Source: Tannerellaceae bacterium
GTDB lineage: Bacteria; Bacteroidota; Bacteroidia; Bacteroidales; Tannerellaceae
Length of the DNA stretch: 6,338 bases
Assembly: GCA_020860805.1 (NCBI GenBank)
Contig: JAJBTP010000378.1
Span: 1-6,338, forward strand
Direction: 5' to 3'
The first letter of the stretch is position 1. Each line of letters opens with the position of its first letter. The notes beneath the pieces are model-generated. The model searched no databases. It saw only the letters and a list, made by a program, of their open reading frames with translations, and was not told the DNA's origin. This document shows positions 1 to 6,321 of this stretch, piece by piece. The translations under genes were made by a program, and so were the position numbers.

Positions 1-1
1 A

Positions 2-1609
2 TATTTCTTCTTTATACCCTTACTACCCTTATCTGCTTCAGAAGAAATAGATAACCTTTTGTCTGAACTGGACCGTACATTACAGTCCAAAGATGTTTAT
101 ATGCGGCAAAAGGAACAACGGCTTTCCCGTTTGAAAGAACAACTGAACCGGGAAGTGTCTCACTCCAAACAATTTGAAATATGTTACGACATCATAGAAG
201 AATATAAAAGTTATTCATTTGATTCGGCGTTAGTCTATATTGACCGTAACCTCAGAGTAGCCCGTAAAAAGATAAACCGCGAATGCGAAATCCGGACTCT
301 TTTTCAATATTTATTTGTACTCTCTTCCTCCGGGTTATTCCTTGAGTCAGAAGCCGTAATTAATCAAATACCCCGGGAGGAACTACCGCCCGAGCTGGTT
401 GTGGATTATTTTAAATGCGTGGCAAAATTTCATTCCAATCTGGGCGACTATCTGAGTGATACCGGTTTTGCAGGAGAACATTACCGGAAAGTAGAACAAT
501 ATACGGATTCGGTTTATCACTATCTGCCCGAAACCTCTACGGAGAAAATCTACTACCAGGCAGTCATGGAAGAGAAAAACGGCAATTGGTTAAAAGCTAT
601 AGAATTGACCCGGTTATATATCCGTTCCCTGCATCCGGAAGCCCATGAATATGCCAAAATGAATTTTTATCTGGCAGGCCTGTATCGCCGGCAGGGAGAT
701 ATTGATTTATGGGCGCGGCATGTTATAAAAGCAGCCATGGCAGATATCCCGGATGCTAGTACGGAAAACATGGCTCTTCTTACACTCGCCAGTTGGCTGT
801 ATCAGCAGAATGACATTGAGCGAGCCTACTTCTATATCCAGTCAGCCCTGGATGATGCCAACTTCTACAATGCCCGGTTAAGGAATTTCCAGATATCCCG
901 TACGTTGCCCATTATCAATCAGGCCTATCAAAAACACAAGGACCAGCAACGCCGTGACCTGAAATGGGCTCTGATTTTTACATCAACCGTATTCCTGCTA
1001 TTATTAATAACCGTAGTCTATCTGAAAAAACAAACAGAAAAACTCCGCAGAACCCGCCAGGCATTAAAAAGCACCAACCAACACCTGGAAGAAGTAAACG
1101 AAAAACTCAATAATGTCAACCAGGAATTATCCGAATCCAATCTGGTAAAAGAAGAATACATAGGGCATTTTATGGACCCCTATTCCGGCTATATCAGTAA
1201 AATGGAAGATTACAGGAAAATGATTCATACCAAAATAGTAGCCAAACGTTTTGATGAACTATTGAAAATGACCGCCTCTGCCCGGGGAAAAGATACAGAC
1301 GTAAAAGAACTGTATACCAATTTCGATGAAGCTTTCCTGAACATCTATCCCGGATTTGTAGAGGCCTTAAATAACCTTCTGAAAAAAGAAGAGCGTTTTG
1401 AGTTAAGGAAGGGAGAGTTGCTGAATACCGAATTGCGTGTATTTGCCTTAATCCGGTTAGGAATTACAGACTCCAATAAAATCGCCGATTTCCTGCGGTG
1501 CTCTTTACAGGCCGTCTATAATTACCGCAGTAAAATCCGTAAAAGAGCCATCAAAGAGGATGAAGACATAGAAGAACAGATTCGAAAAATAGGTTCTTAT
1601 AAACAGTAA
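2..1609 (+). CDS. DUF6377-type membrane-anchored transcriptional regulator, 5' end outside window
   Basis: This is a partial gene: the frame is open to the left edge and its start codon is not in the window. The TTG at 59 should not be taken as the start, because the in-frame codons before it read as the end of a signal peptide (FFFIPLLPLSASEE), followed by the family-like stretch LLSELDRTL. In the 535 visible residues I see a likely periplasmic helical, TPR-like region (about 30-310), one membrane helix (about 321-341, bases 962-1024) and a coiled coil (about 345-385). Then come a segment starting EYIGHF and a C-terminal helix-turn-helix (about 475-511, around TDSNKIADFLRCSLQAVYNY) resembling LuxR-type DNA-binding domains. 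This order fits the Bacteroidota proteins annotated as DUF6377, thought to sense an envelope signal and act on DNA from the membrane. Ligand and targets are unknown. No kinase or receiver domain is visible. The gene ends 25 nt from the convergent lipocalin gene. Confidence 0.85.
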   Translation, partial: YFFFIPLLPLSASEEIDNLLSELDRTLQSKDVYMRQKEQRLSRLKEQLNREVSHSKQFEICYDIIEEYKSYSFDSALVYIDRNLRVARKKINRECEIRTLFQYLFVLSSSGLFLESEAVINQIPREELPPELVVDYFKCVAKFHSNLGDYLSDTGFAGEHYRKVEQYTDSVYHYLPETSTEKIYYQAVMEEKNGNWLKAIELTRLYIRSLHPEAHEYAKMNFYLAGLYRRQGDIDLWARHVIKAAMADIPDASTENMALLTLASWLYQQNDIERAYFYIQSALDDANFYNARLRNFQISRTLPIINQAYQKHKDQQRRDLKWALIFTSTVFLLLLITVVYLKKQTEKLRRTRQALKSTNQHLEEVNEKLNNVNQELSESNLVKEEYIGHFMDPYSGYISKMEDYRKMIHTKIVAKRFDELLKMTASARGKDTDVKELYTNFDEAFLNIYPGFVEALNNLLKKEERFELRKGELLNTELRVFALIRLGITDSNKIADFLRCSLQAVYNYRSKIRKRAIKEDEDIEEQIRKIGSYKQ

Positions 1610-1634
1610 TCCATCTCTTCATCCCCTCCTGTCT

Positions 1635-2192
1635 TTACTCAGCTAAATGTTGAGTCCACATCAGTTTGGAAGTATCATAGCCAATACTACGGGCTTTGTT
1701 CAGGTATTCCTGTTTTATCTCATCCGGAATATTCGGAGTACGGGATAATATCCACAAATAATTCCGGTTTTTACCGGCTACCAGTGCATATTGATAATTC
1801 GGGTCAATAGCAATCACATTGTAACCGCTGTAGAAAGGCCCAAAGAAAGAAACCTTCAGCTTGCCGGTAGTAGGCTCATCAACAAATTTAGCCTTCCCTT
1901 CCGATTCCACCATTTCTTTCTTTTGGGTATTATACCCACGGTTTACCACTTTAATACTACCATCCTTATTTAAAGAATAATCGGCAGTTGCGTTGATAAC
2001 ATTCTTTTCAAAATGAAAATCCATCCGGGCAATCTCATACCAGTGCCCCAGGTACTTATCTTTATTAAATGCTTCGACAGCTGTCACCCCTTTAGGTATC
2101 GTTTTACACGAAGCCAATATAGCAACAGTTCCCAATGCTAATAAAGAACCGCCTATTATCAATGGTACTTTTGTATGTTTTTTACACTTCAT
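1635..2192 (-). CDS. blc: Blc-family lipocalin lipoprotein
   Basis: This 185-residue protein is a bacterial lipocalin, a small beta-barrel that binds hydrophobic ligands; Escherichia coli Blc is an outer-membrane lipoprotein that binds lysophospholipids. The N-terminus has a basic stretch, a hydrophobic helix (about 9-27) and a lipobox LASC with the lipidated Cys at residue 29, so it should be exported and anchored. The lipocalin signature GHWYEIAR lies at about residues 49-56, and the last conserved segment, YLWILSRTP, at about 145-153. The body alternates short strands as expected for the barrel (TADYSL, KVVNRGY, GKAKFV, LKVSFF, YNVIAI, YALVAG). Length is normal for the family. The ATG at 2192 gives a complete signal peptide. 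No Shine-Dalgarno is visible. It converges with the upstream regulator gene and diverges from the gene at 2340, so it is probably monocistronic. The ligand cannot be read from the sequence. Confidence 0.93.
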   Translation of the reverse strand: MKCKKHTKVPLIIGGSLLALGTVAILASCKTIPKGVTAVEAFNKDKYLGHWYEIARMDFHFEKNVINATADYSLNKDGSIKVVNRGYNTQKKEMVESEGKAKFVDEPTTGKLKVSFFGPFYSGYNVIAIDPNYQYALVAGKNRNYLWILSRTPNIPDEIKQEYLNKARSIGYDTSKLMWTQHLAE

Positions 2193-2200
2193 TTTTTGAT

Positions 2201-2270
2201 TGTTTATACATTATTTACCTGGATAAAATACCTTTCCCGGTTCGATTGTTTACAAAAACACCTGTTTATA
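2201..2270 (+). repeat. Three short direct repeats TGTTTA(T/C)A in the divergent gap
   Basis: TGTTTATA occurs at 2201-2208 and 2263-2270, and TGTTTACA at 2247-2254. The first two copies in order are each preceded by GAT (GATTGTTTA). All lie between the lipocalin ATG and the start of the gene at 2340, on either side of the possible lipocalin promoter. They could be regulator half-sites, but the region is A/T-rich and chance recurrence is possible. Confidence 0.3.
2223..2255 (-). promoter_or_regulatory. Weak candidate promoter of the lipocalin gene
   Basis: On the minus strand a TTG (bases 2253-2255) is followed after 22 nt by TATTTTAT (2223-2230). This resembles the Bacteroidota -33/-7 pattern but misses the last two positions of TAnnTTTG, and the spacer is slightly long. 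The distance to the ATG at 2192 (about 30 nt) is reasonable. It is the best candidate in this gap, but weak. Confidence 0.3.
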
Positions 2271-2339
2271 GGATTATTTAATTGAGGTAAACTAATTTTT
2301 GTGACGGCTTGTTTTCAGTATATCTCAGAATTGTACGAT

Positions 2340-2922
2340 ATGAAAGATCCGAAACGTTTTTTAAAATATTTTTTGTATGCATCGTTAGTCCTCATAGGAG
2401 TAGTGATAGGAATTGCTATCAGGCATTATTATCACATGCCGATTGAAGAAACCATTAATATCGTTGATTTGGCCACACTCGTAACCACTATATTTCTGGC
2501 CGTCTATATACCGGAAGTGTTAGACCAGCGCTCAGAAGTTAAAAAAGATAAGAAAGAGTTGATGGAAAAAAAGGATAGAAGAATTACAGGACCTCTACCG
2601 GCGCATCAACCTCCTTATCCAGGGAGAAGAACCGGTCAACCCGCGTGACTTCCTGGTCATCCAGAACATGCTGGATGTAACCGAGCATAAACTCGAAACC
2701 ATCATTACACTTCTTACCTATTCCGGTATGCATACCTCCTTTGCCGACGAAATAAATACCTTACGCAGCCTGAGTAAGCAACATAAAAACCTCCTGTGGA
2801 CCGCTAAAACCCCGGAGCAGGGCTTTACTTATCCGGATGACATCCAGGCAAAAGAAGAAAAACTCTACAATAAAATAGACAAAGAAACCTGCCTGTTAAT
2901 ATTCAAAATCAGTGAAGCATAA
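2340..2922 (+). pseudogene. Two-helix membrane protein gene, frameshifted at an A7 run
   Basis: I do not recognise a named family. Two overlapping reading frames make one plausible protein. Frame one starts at ATG 2340 (MKDPKRFLKYF) and encodes two membrane helices (about residues 8-28 and 42-57) and a charged helix ending near KKELMEK. It then runs into poor-looking, Pro/Arg-rich sequence and stops at 2648. The second frame is open from 2563 and gives RIEELQDLYRRINLLIQGEE, which continues the charged helix, then a soluble helical domain ending at 2922. Removing one A from the run at 2566-2572 joins them into a 193-residue protein. The second frame has a TGA at 2560-2562, so the switch must lie after that, which points to the A7 run. 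An upstream GTG at 2301 is in frame, but ATG 2340 sits directly before the membrane helix and is the better start. The gene is either newly broken, slipping or phase-variable, or carries a sequencing error. Its 3' end is 15 nt from the convergent HPPK-like gene. Confidence 0.75.
2566..2572 (+). other. A7 homopolymer, site of the frameshift
   Basis: Seven consecutive A residues lie in the context ATGGAAAAAAAGGATAG. With six A residues the gene reads MEKRIEEL and stays open to 2922; with seven it reads MEKKDRRI and stops at 2648. The correction needed is minus one base (or plus two), so an ordinary -1 ribosomal slip would not restore the frame. Confidence 0.8.
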
Positions 2923-2937
2923 AGTCCCGGTGCACTT

Positions 2938-3315
2938 TTAATACAACGACTGCAATCCCTGCTGAATATAATACCTTGACAATTCATCTTTTAATACCTC
3001 CTCATTCCATTGCAACAAATCCAGGTCGATAGGAATAATACCTGTCTGTTTGCTATCAGGAGTACGGCCTAATAATTTTTCCGTTTCTTTTAAGTAAGTC
3101 AGAATAATTTCCCGGCTCTCAGCAGTCCGGGCAACGGCCACACAATTAAGATAATCATCCGTATAATTGTTTTCCGGGATAGGAGAGGTAAGCACAGGAA
3201 CAGAAAACTGTATCTGGTTAAAGTACAGTTTCAAAAGAGAAATCGCCTTTTCGGTGTTAGCCTCTTTATCATAATTAGAACCAAGACCAATGATACACCT
3301 GTTCAGCTTCTCCAT
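2938..3315 (-). CDS. folK: Short, divergent HPPK (FolK)-like protein
   Basis: This 125-residue protein belongs to the 6-hydroxymethyl-7,8-dihydropterin pyrophosphokinase family, which transfers pyrophosphate from ATP to the pterin in folate synthesis. Family marks are GLGSN (residues 10-14), DYLNCV (54-59), KLLGR (80-84) and the Mg-binding IDLDLL (Asp97 and Asp99). It is shorter than the usual roughly 160 residues. By my hand alignment with E. coli HPPK, the GPR just before the acidic motif is GII here, so the arginine equivalent to Arg92 is Ile94. The C-terminal segment with the conserved His and the Arg-Gly-Phe region is degenerate or missing, while the Arg82 equivalent (Arg84) is kept. Activity is therefore uncertain, and a second canonical folK elsewhere is possible. 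The symbol is given at family level. No other folate gene is next to it. It starts at ATG 3315, about 27 nt after the probable transcription start. Confidence 0.8.
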   Translation of the reverse strand: MEKLNRCIIGLGSNYDKEANTEKAISLLKLYFNQIQFSVPVLTSPIPENNYTDDYLNCVAVARTAESREIILTYLKETEKLLGRTPDSKQTGIIPIDLDLLQWNEEVLKDELSRYYIQQGLQSLY

Positions 3316-3348
3316 GTATATTTTGTTTTACTTTCCATTGTGCGAGTG

Positions 3349-3379
3349 CAAAACTATATAAAAAAGCAACGAAATACAA
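3349..3379 (-). promoter_or_regulatory. Promoter of the HPPK-like gene
   Basis: Read on the minus strand, TTG (bases 3377-3379) is followed after exactly 20 nt by TAGTTTTG (3349-3356), a full match to the Bacteroidota -33/-7 pattern. Transcription should start near 3342, giving a leader of about 27 nt. It diverges from the feo promoter. Confidence 0.7.
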
Positions 3380-3417
3380 TGTATCAGTACCTGTAATTAG
3401 TAGTAAAATAGATGGTA

Positions 3418-3437
3418 AATACCTATTTGTAGGTATT
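3418..3437. promoter_or_regulatory. Perfect 8-4-8 inverted repeat, candidate feo operator
   Basis: AATACCTA and TAGGTATT are exact reverse complements separated by TTTG. The right arm ends inside the -33 TTG of the feo promoter (3436-3438), so a bound protein would block RNA polymerase. A further half-site makes an overlapping palindrome GGTAAATACC at 3414-3423. Iron-uptake operons are usually repressed by Fur- or DtxR-family regulators with iron. The TAGGT half-site looks somewhat like DtxR-type sites and unlike a classic Fur box, but the regulator is inference. A role on the divergent gene is also possible, as the site lies upstream of its promoter. Confidence 0.6.
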
Positions 3438-3466
3438 GGGTTTCCCTGCCGGAACGAGTATCTTTG
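3436..3466 (+). promoter_or_regulatory. Promoter of the feo operon
   Basis: TTG (3436-3438) and TATCTTTG (3459-3466) are separated by 20 nt, a full match to the Bacteroidota -33/-7 pattern. Transcription should begin near 3472, leaving only about 10 nt before the ATG at 3484, so the mRNA is almost leaderless and there is no room for a riboswitch or a normal Shine-Dalgarno site. Confidence 0.75.
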
Positions 3467-3483
3467 CACGATAATTAGCGATT

Positions 3484-5985
3484 ATGAAACTATCTGAACT
3501 TCGTACCGGTGAAAAAGGCGTGATTGTAAAGGTTATGGGAAGAGGAGCTTTCCGTAAACGCATTATAGAAATGGGATTTATCCGCGGAAAAGAAGTGGAA
3601 GTAATTCAGAATGCACCTTTGAAAGACCCTATCCATTACAAAGTAATGGGATATGATGTCTCATTACGCCAGAGCGAAGCTGCTTTGATAGAAGTAGTCA
3701 GCGTAGCAGAATTTACACAAATCCCTGTGCCGGCTACTCCGTATCCTACCCCTGAAACCTCTGTATTATCACAATCCGTTAAAGATTTTGAAACCATTGT
3801 ACAGGAAAAACGCAAAACCATTAATGTTGCACTGGTAGGCAATCCCAACAGCGGCAAAACTTCCCTTTTTAACAGAGCCTCAGGCGCCCGCGAACACGTC
3901 GGAAATTATAGTGGCGTAACCGTAGATGCGAAAGAAGGCCGTTTTCAACAAAACGGATATACCTTTAAGATAGTTGATTTGCCGGGAACCTATTCCCTGT
4001 CTCCCTATTCTCCCGAAGAACTGTACGTAAGAAATCATTTAACGAAGGAACATCCCGATGTAGTTATCAACGTAGTAGATAGCTCCAATCTGGAACGCAA
4101 CCTATACCTGACGACTCAGCTGATTGACATGGATGTGCGTATGGTAATCGCCCTCAATATGTACGATGAGCTGGAAAAGAACGGTAATAAATTAGACCAT
4201 GACTCCCTATCCAAAATGATAGGCGTACCCATGGTACCCACTATCAGTAAAACCGGTTTTGGTATAGAAGAACTTTTTAACCGGGTGATAAAAGCCTATG
4301 AAGAAGAAGACCCCGTTATCCGGCATATCCATATCAATTATGGCGAAGAACTGGAAAAAGGAATTGCATCCGTAAGAGATGCTTTAAAAGAAGGCGGACA
4401 CCTTTCACACCACTATTCCAAACGGTATGTAGCCATTAAACTACTGGAAGGAGACTGGGAGTTTGAAGAACTGGTGAAAACCCTGCCCACAGCCGGCCCT
4501 ATCCTCAAAGAATGCCAGGACAGCGTTGCCCAGATTGAAGATATACTCAAAGAAGATACCGAAACAGCCTTTACCAATGCACGGTATGGTTTTATATCCG
4601 GAGCCCTGCTGGAAACCTATGAGGTAAATAAAATACAGGAAGCTACCAAAACGCAGCTCATTGACCTGTTTGTTACCCATAAACTCTTAGGCTTTCCTAT
4701 ATTCCTGCTGTTTATGTGGCTGATGTTCGAAGCCACGTTCCGCCTGGGGCAATATCCTATGGACTGGATAGAATCCCTGGTACAATTCCTGGGTAATCTG
4801 ATAAAAGGAGGCATGCCGGAAGGACCTTTGAAAGACTTGCTGGTAGATGGAATCATCGGAGGCGTAGGAGGAGTCATCGTTTTCCTGCCCAATATATTGA
4901 TATTGTATCTCTTTATCTCCTTCATGGAAGACTCCGGCTATATGGCACGGGCCGCTTTCATTATGGATAAAGTAATGCATAAAATGGGATTGCACGGTAA
5001 ATCCTTTATTCCACTGGTGATGGGATTTGGATGCAATGTGCCGGCTATTATGGCAACCCGTACCATTGAAAGCCGTAACAGCCGGATGATAACCATGCTG
5101 ATTAATCCCTTGATGAGTTGTAGTGCCCGGTTCCCTGTCTATGTTTTACTGGCAGGAACCTTTTTCCCGGCAAATGCCGGATTTGTAGTCCTATCCCTCT
5201 ATGTAACAGGCATTCTGCTGGCAGTTCTCATGTCCCGGCTTTTCAAACGCTTCCTGTTCAGCGAAGAAGATGTACCGTTTGTCATGGAACTGCCCCCTTA
5301 CCGGATGCCGACTACCAAATCCATCTTTATCCATATGTGGGAGAAAGCCAAACAATACCTGAAAAAGATGGGAGGCATTATTTTGGTAGCATCCGTTGTC
5401 ATCTGGTTCCTGGGCTATTATCCAAAAAACGAAGCCATTTCCGGACAGTTTGCACAACAGATTGAAGCCGTAGAACAAACCAGCCTCCCGGAAGAAGAAA
5501 AGGAAGAAATGATTGCAGAACTGGAACGGCGGGAACACATAGAACTAAAACAAAACTCGTATATCGGATATCTGGGACAACAGATAGAACCCATTTTTGC
5601 ACCCCTTGGATTTGACTGGAAAATAAGCGTCAGCCTGCTTACAGGTATAGCAGCTAAAGAAGTCGTAGTAAGTACATTAGGCGTATTATATACTGGAGAT
5701 GAAGTGGCAGAAGACGACGATGAAGGATTACAGGCATTAGCCGAACGGCTGCAAAGCGACCGGTATGCCGACGGCAGGCCCGTCTTTACCCCGTTGATAG
5801 CCCTGAGCCTCATGCTATTTGTCCTGATTTATTTCCCCTGTGTCGCCACCGTAACAGCCATAGCCAAAGAATCCGGTTCATGGAAATGGGGTGCTTTTGT
5901 TATGCTCTATTCCTGTGTATTGGCGTGGGTAGTATCCTTCGTCGTATACCAGTCAGGAAGCTATTTCATAGGATTATTCAGTTAA
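3484..5985 (+). CDS. feoB: Fused FeoA-FeoB ferrous iron transporter
   Basis: This 833-residue protein imports Fe2+ across the inner membrane. Residues 1-72 are a FeoA domain (SH3-like, starting MKLSELRTGEKG), joined by a Pro-rich linker (about 73-110) to FeoB. The cytoplasmic G domain shows G1 GNPNSGKTS (119-127), G2 Thr in SGVTVD (143-148), G3 DLPG (165-168), G4 NMYD (225-228) and a G5-like SKTGFG (255-260). A helical spacer follows to about 395, then the membrane part with GYMARAAFIMD (485-495), GFGCNVPAIMATR (514-526), CSARFPVY (546-553) and GIAAKEVVVSTLG (721-733). These include the pseudo-symmetric gate motifs and conserved cysteines (517, 546, 786). A charged, probably coiled-coil loop at about 648-692 lies between membrane helices. 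All key motifs are intact. FeoA and FeoB are separate proteins in E. coli; the fusion is common in Bacteroidota. It is the first gene of the operon, under a near-leaderless promoter with a candidate operator. Confidence 0.97.
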   Translation: MKLSELRTGEKGVIVKVMGRGAFRKRIIEMGFIRGKEVEVIQNAPLKDPIHYKVMGYDVSLRQSEAALIEVVSVAEFTQIPVPATPYPTPETSVLSQSVKDFETIVQEKRKTINVALVGNPNSGKTSLFNRASGAREHVGNYSGVTVDAKEGRFQQNGYTFKIVDLPGTYSLSPYSPEELYVRNHLTKEHPDVVINVVDSSNLERNLYLTTQLIDMDVRMVIALNMYDELEKNGNKLDHDSLSKMIGVPMVPTISKTGFGIEELFNRVIKAYEEEDPVIRHIHINYGEELEKGIASVRDALKEGGHLSHHYSKRYVAIKLLEGDWEFEELVKTLPTAGPILKECQDSVAQIEDILKEDTETAFTNARYGFISGALLETYEVNKIQEATKTQLIDLFVTHKLLGFPIFLLFMWLMFEATFRLGQYPMDWIESLVQFLGNLIKGGMPEGPLKDLLVDGIIGGVGGVIVFLPNILILYLFISFMEDSGYMARAAFIMDKVMHKMGLHGKSFIPLVMGFGCNVPAIMATRTIESRNSRMITMLINPLMSCSARFPVYVLLAGTFFPANAGFVVLSLYVTGILLAVLMSRLFKRFLFSEEDVPFVMELPPYRMPTTKSIFIHMWEKAKQYLKKMGGIILVASVVIWFLGYYPKNEAISGQFAQQIEAVEQTSLPEEEKEEMIAELERREHIELKQNSYIGYLGQQIEPIFAPLGFDWKISVSLLTGIAAKEVVVSTLGVLYTGDEVAEDDDEGLQALAERLQSDRYADGRPVFTPLIALSLMLFVLIYFPCVATVTAIAKESGSWKWGAFVMLYSCVLAWVVSFVVYQSGSYFIGLFS

Positions 5986-5997
5986 AAACAAAAGACT

Positions 5998-6153
5998 ATG
6001 TGGCAGGAAATAACAGTATATATCATAGGATTACTTACACTACTTTACATCGTACTGAAAGTATTCCGCTTTTTTCAGTCCCTGAAAAAGCCGGAAACCA
6101 CCCAATCCCCCTGCACATGCAGCGGCTGCAATGGCTGTTCATTAAAACGATAA
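5998..6153 (+). CDS. FeoB-associated Cys-rich membrane protein
   Basis: This 51-residue protein starts MWQEITVYIIGLLTLLYIVL and has one N-terminal membrane helix (about 5-22). A basic/aromatic stretch follows (KVFRFFQSLKK), then a C-terminal cysteine cluster CTCSGCNGC (Cys39, 41, 44, 47; C-x-C-x2-C-x2-C) and a basic tail. Size, topology and position fit the FeoB-associated Cys-rich family, short proteins found directly after feoB in many Bacteroidota and Firmicutes. They are presumed to help FeoB, perhaps by binding Fe2+ or in redox handling, possibly standing in for FeoC; this is not proven. By the positive-inside rule the Cys tail should be cytoplasmic. The ATG is 12 nt after the feoAB stop, so the two are surely co-transcribed. 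No Shine-Dalgarno is visible. Confidence 0.9.
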   Translation: MWQEITVYIIGLLTLLYIVLKVFRFFQSLKKPETTQSPCTCSGCNGCSLKR

Positions 6154-6171
6154 GAAATGAATAGGTAATTT

Positions 6172-6225
6172 CCCTCCCCTCTCGAGAGGGGCCGGGGGTG
6201 TGTTATAATAAAAACTACCCCCCCC
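6172..6225. repeat. G/C-rich palindromic REP-like element after the feo operon
   Basis: CCCCTCTCGAGAGGGG (6176-6191) is a perfect 16-base palindrome. It is followed by CCGGGGGT (6192-6199), which can pair with ACCCCC in the ACCCCCCCC run (6217-6225) across an A/T-rich loop. The two-stem form and G/C content stand out in an A/T-rich gap. It has no T-run behind either stem, so it is not a standard intrinsic terminator. Short intergenic palindromes of this CCCCTC/GAGGGG style followed by GGGGGTG are, as I recall, scattered in many copies in Bacteroidota genomes, but I cannot test copy number here. It may still protect the 3' end of the feo mRNA. Confidence 0.55.
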
Positions 6226-6292
6226 GTAAATCCACAAACAGTCTATTTACAGATGAATAGATATATAATCCAGGTAATTAAAATACTAATTT

Positions 6293-6321
6293 TTGCTCCG
6301 GGTATCACACATTTAGTTTTG
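6293..6321 (+). promoter_or_regulatory. Promoter reading out of the right edge
   Basis: TTG (6293-6295, within TTTTTG) and TAGTTTTG (6314-6321) are separated by 18 nt, a good Bacteroidota -33/-7 match. Transcription would start near 6328 and serve a rightward gene beyond the window. No coding sequence of that gene is visible. Confidence 0.55.

Noticed and set aside
59..61. TTG as start of the first gene
   Set aside because: The frame stays open to the window edge and the upstream codons read as a signal-peptide end, so the real start is outside.
1791..1973. 60-codon plus-strand frame inside the lipocalin gene
   Set aside because: Antisense shadow of a clear lipocalin coding sequence.
2301..2303. 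GTG as start of the split membrane protein gene
   Set aside because: ATG at 2340 sits just before the first membrane helix; the extra 13 residues look non-conserved and overlap a possible -7-like AATTTTTG.
2921..2942. AAAGT...ACTTT hairpin between the convergent genes as a terminator
   Set aside because: The stem is only 5 base pairs of mostly A-T with a large loop; too weak to call.
3275..3469. Open frame of 64 codons on the minus strand across the divergent gap upstream of feoAB
   Set aside because: It overlaps the HPPK-like gene in another frame and covers both promoters and the inverted repeat; its product shows no recognisable motif.
4441..5813. Several minus-strand open frames of 67-131 codons inside feoAB
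   Set aside because: All lie wholly within the intact feoAB gene, overlap one another, and have no family resemblance; they are antisense shadows.
5880..6164. 94-codon plus-strand frame over the end of feoAB and beyond
   Set aside because: It is out of frame with both feoAB and the 51-residue Cys-rich gene, which together explain the same DNA far better.
6176..6191. Palindrome after the feo operon as an intrinsic terminator
   Set aside because: No T-run follows the stem on either strand, so it is listed as a repeat-like element instead.
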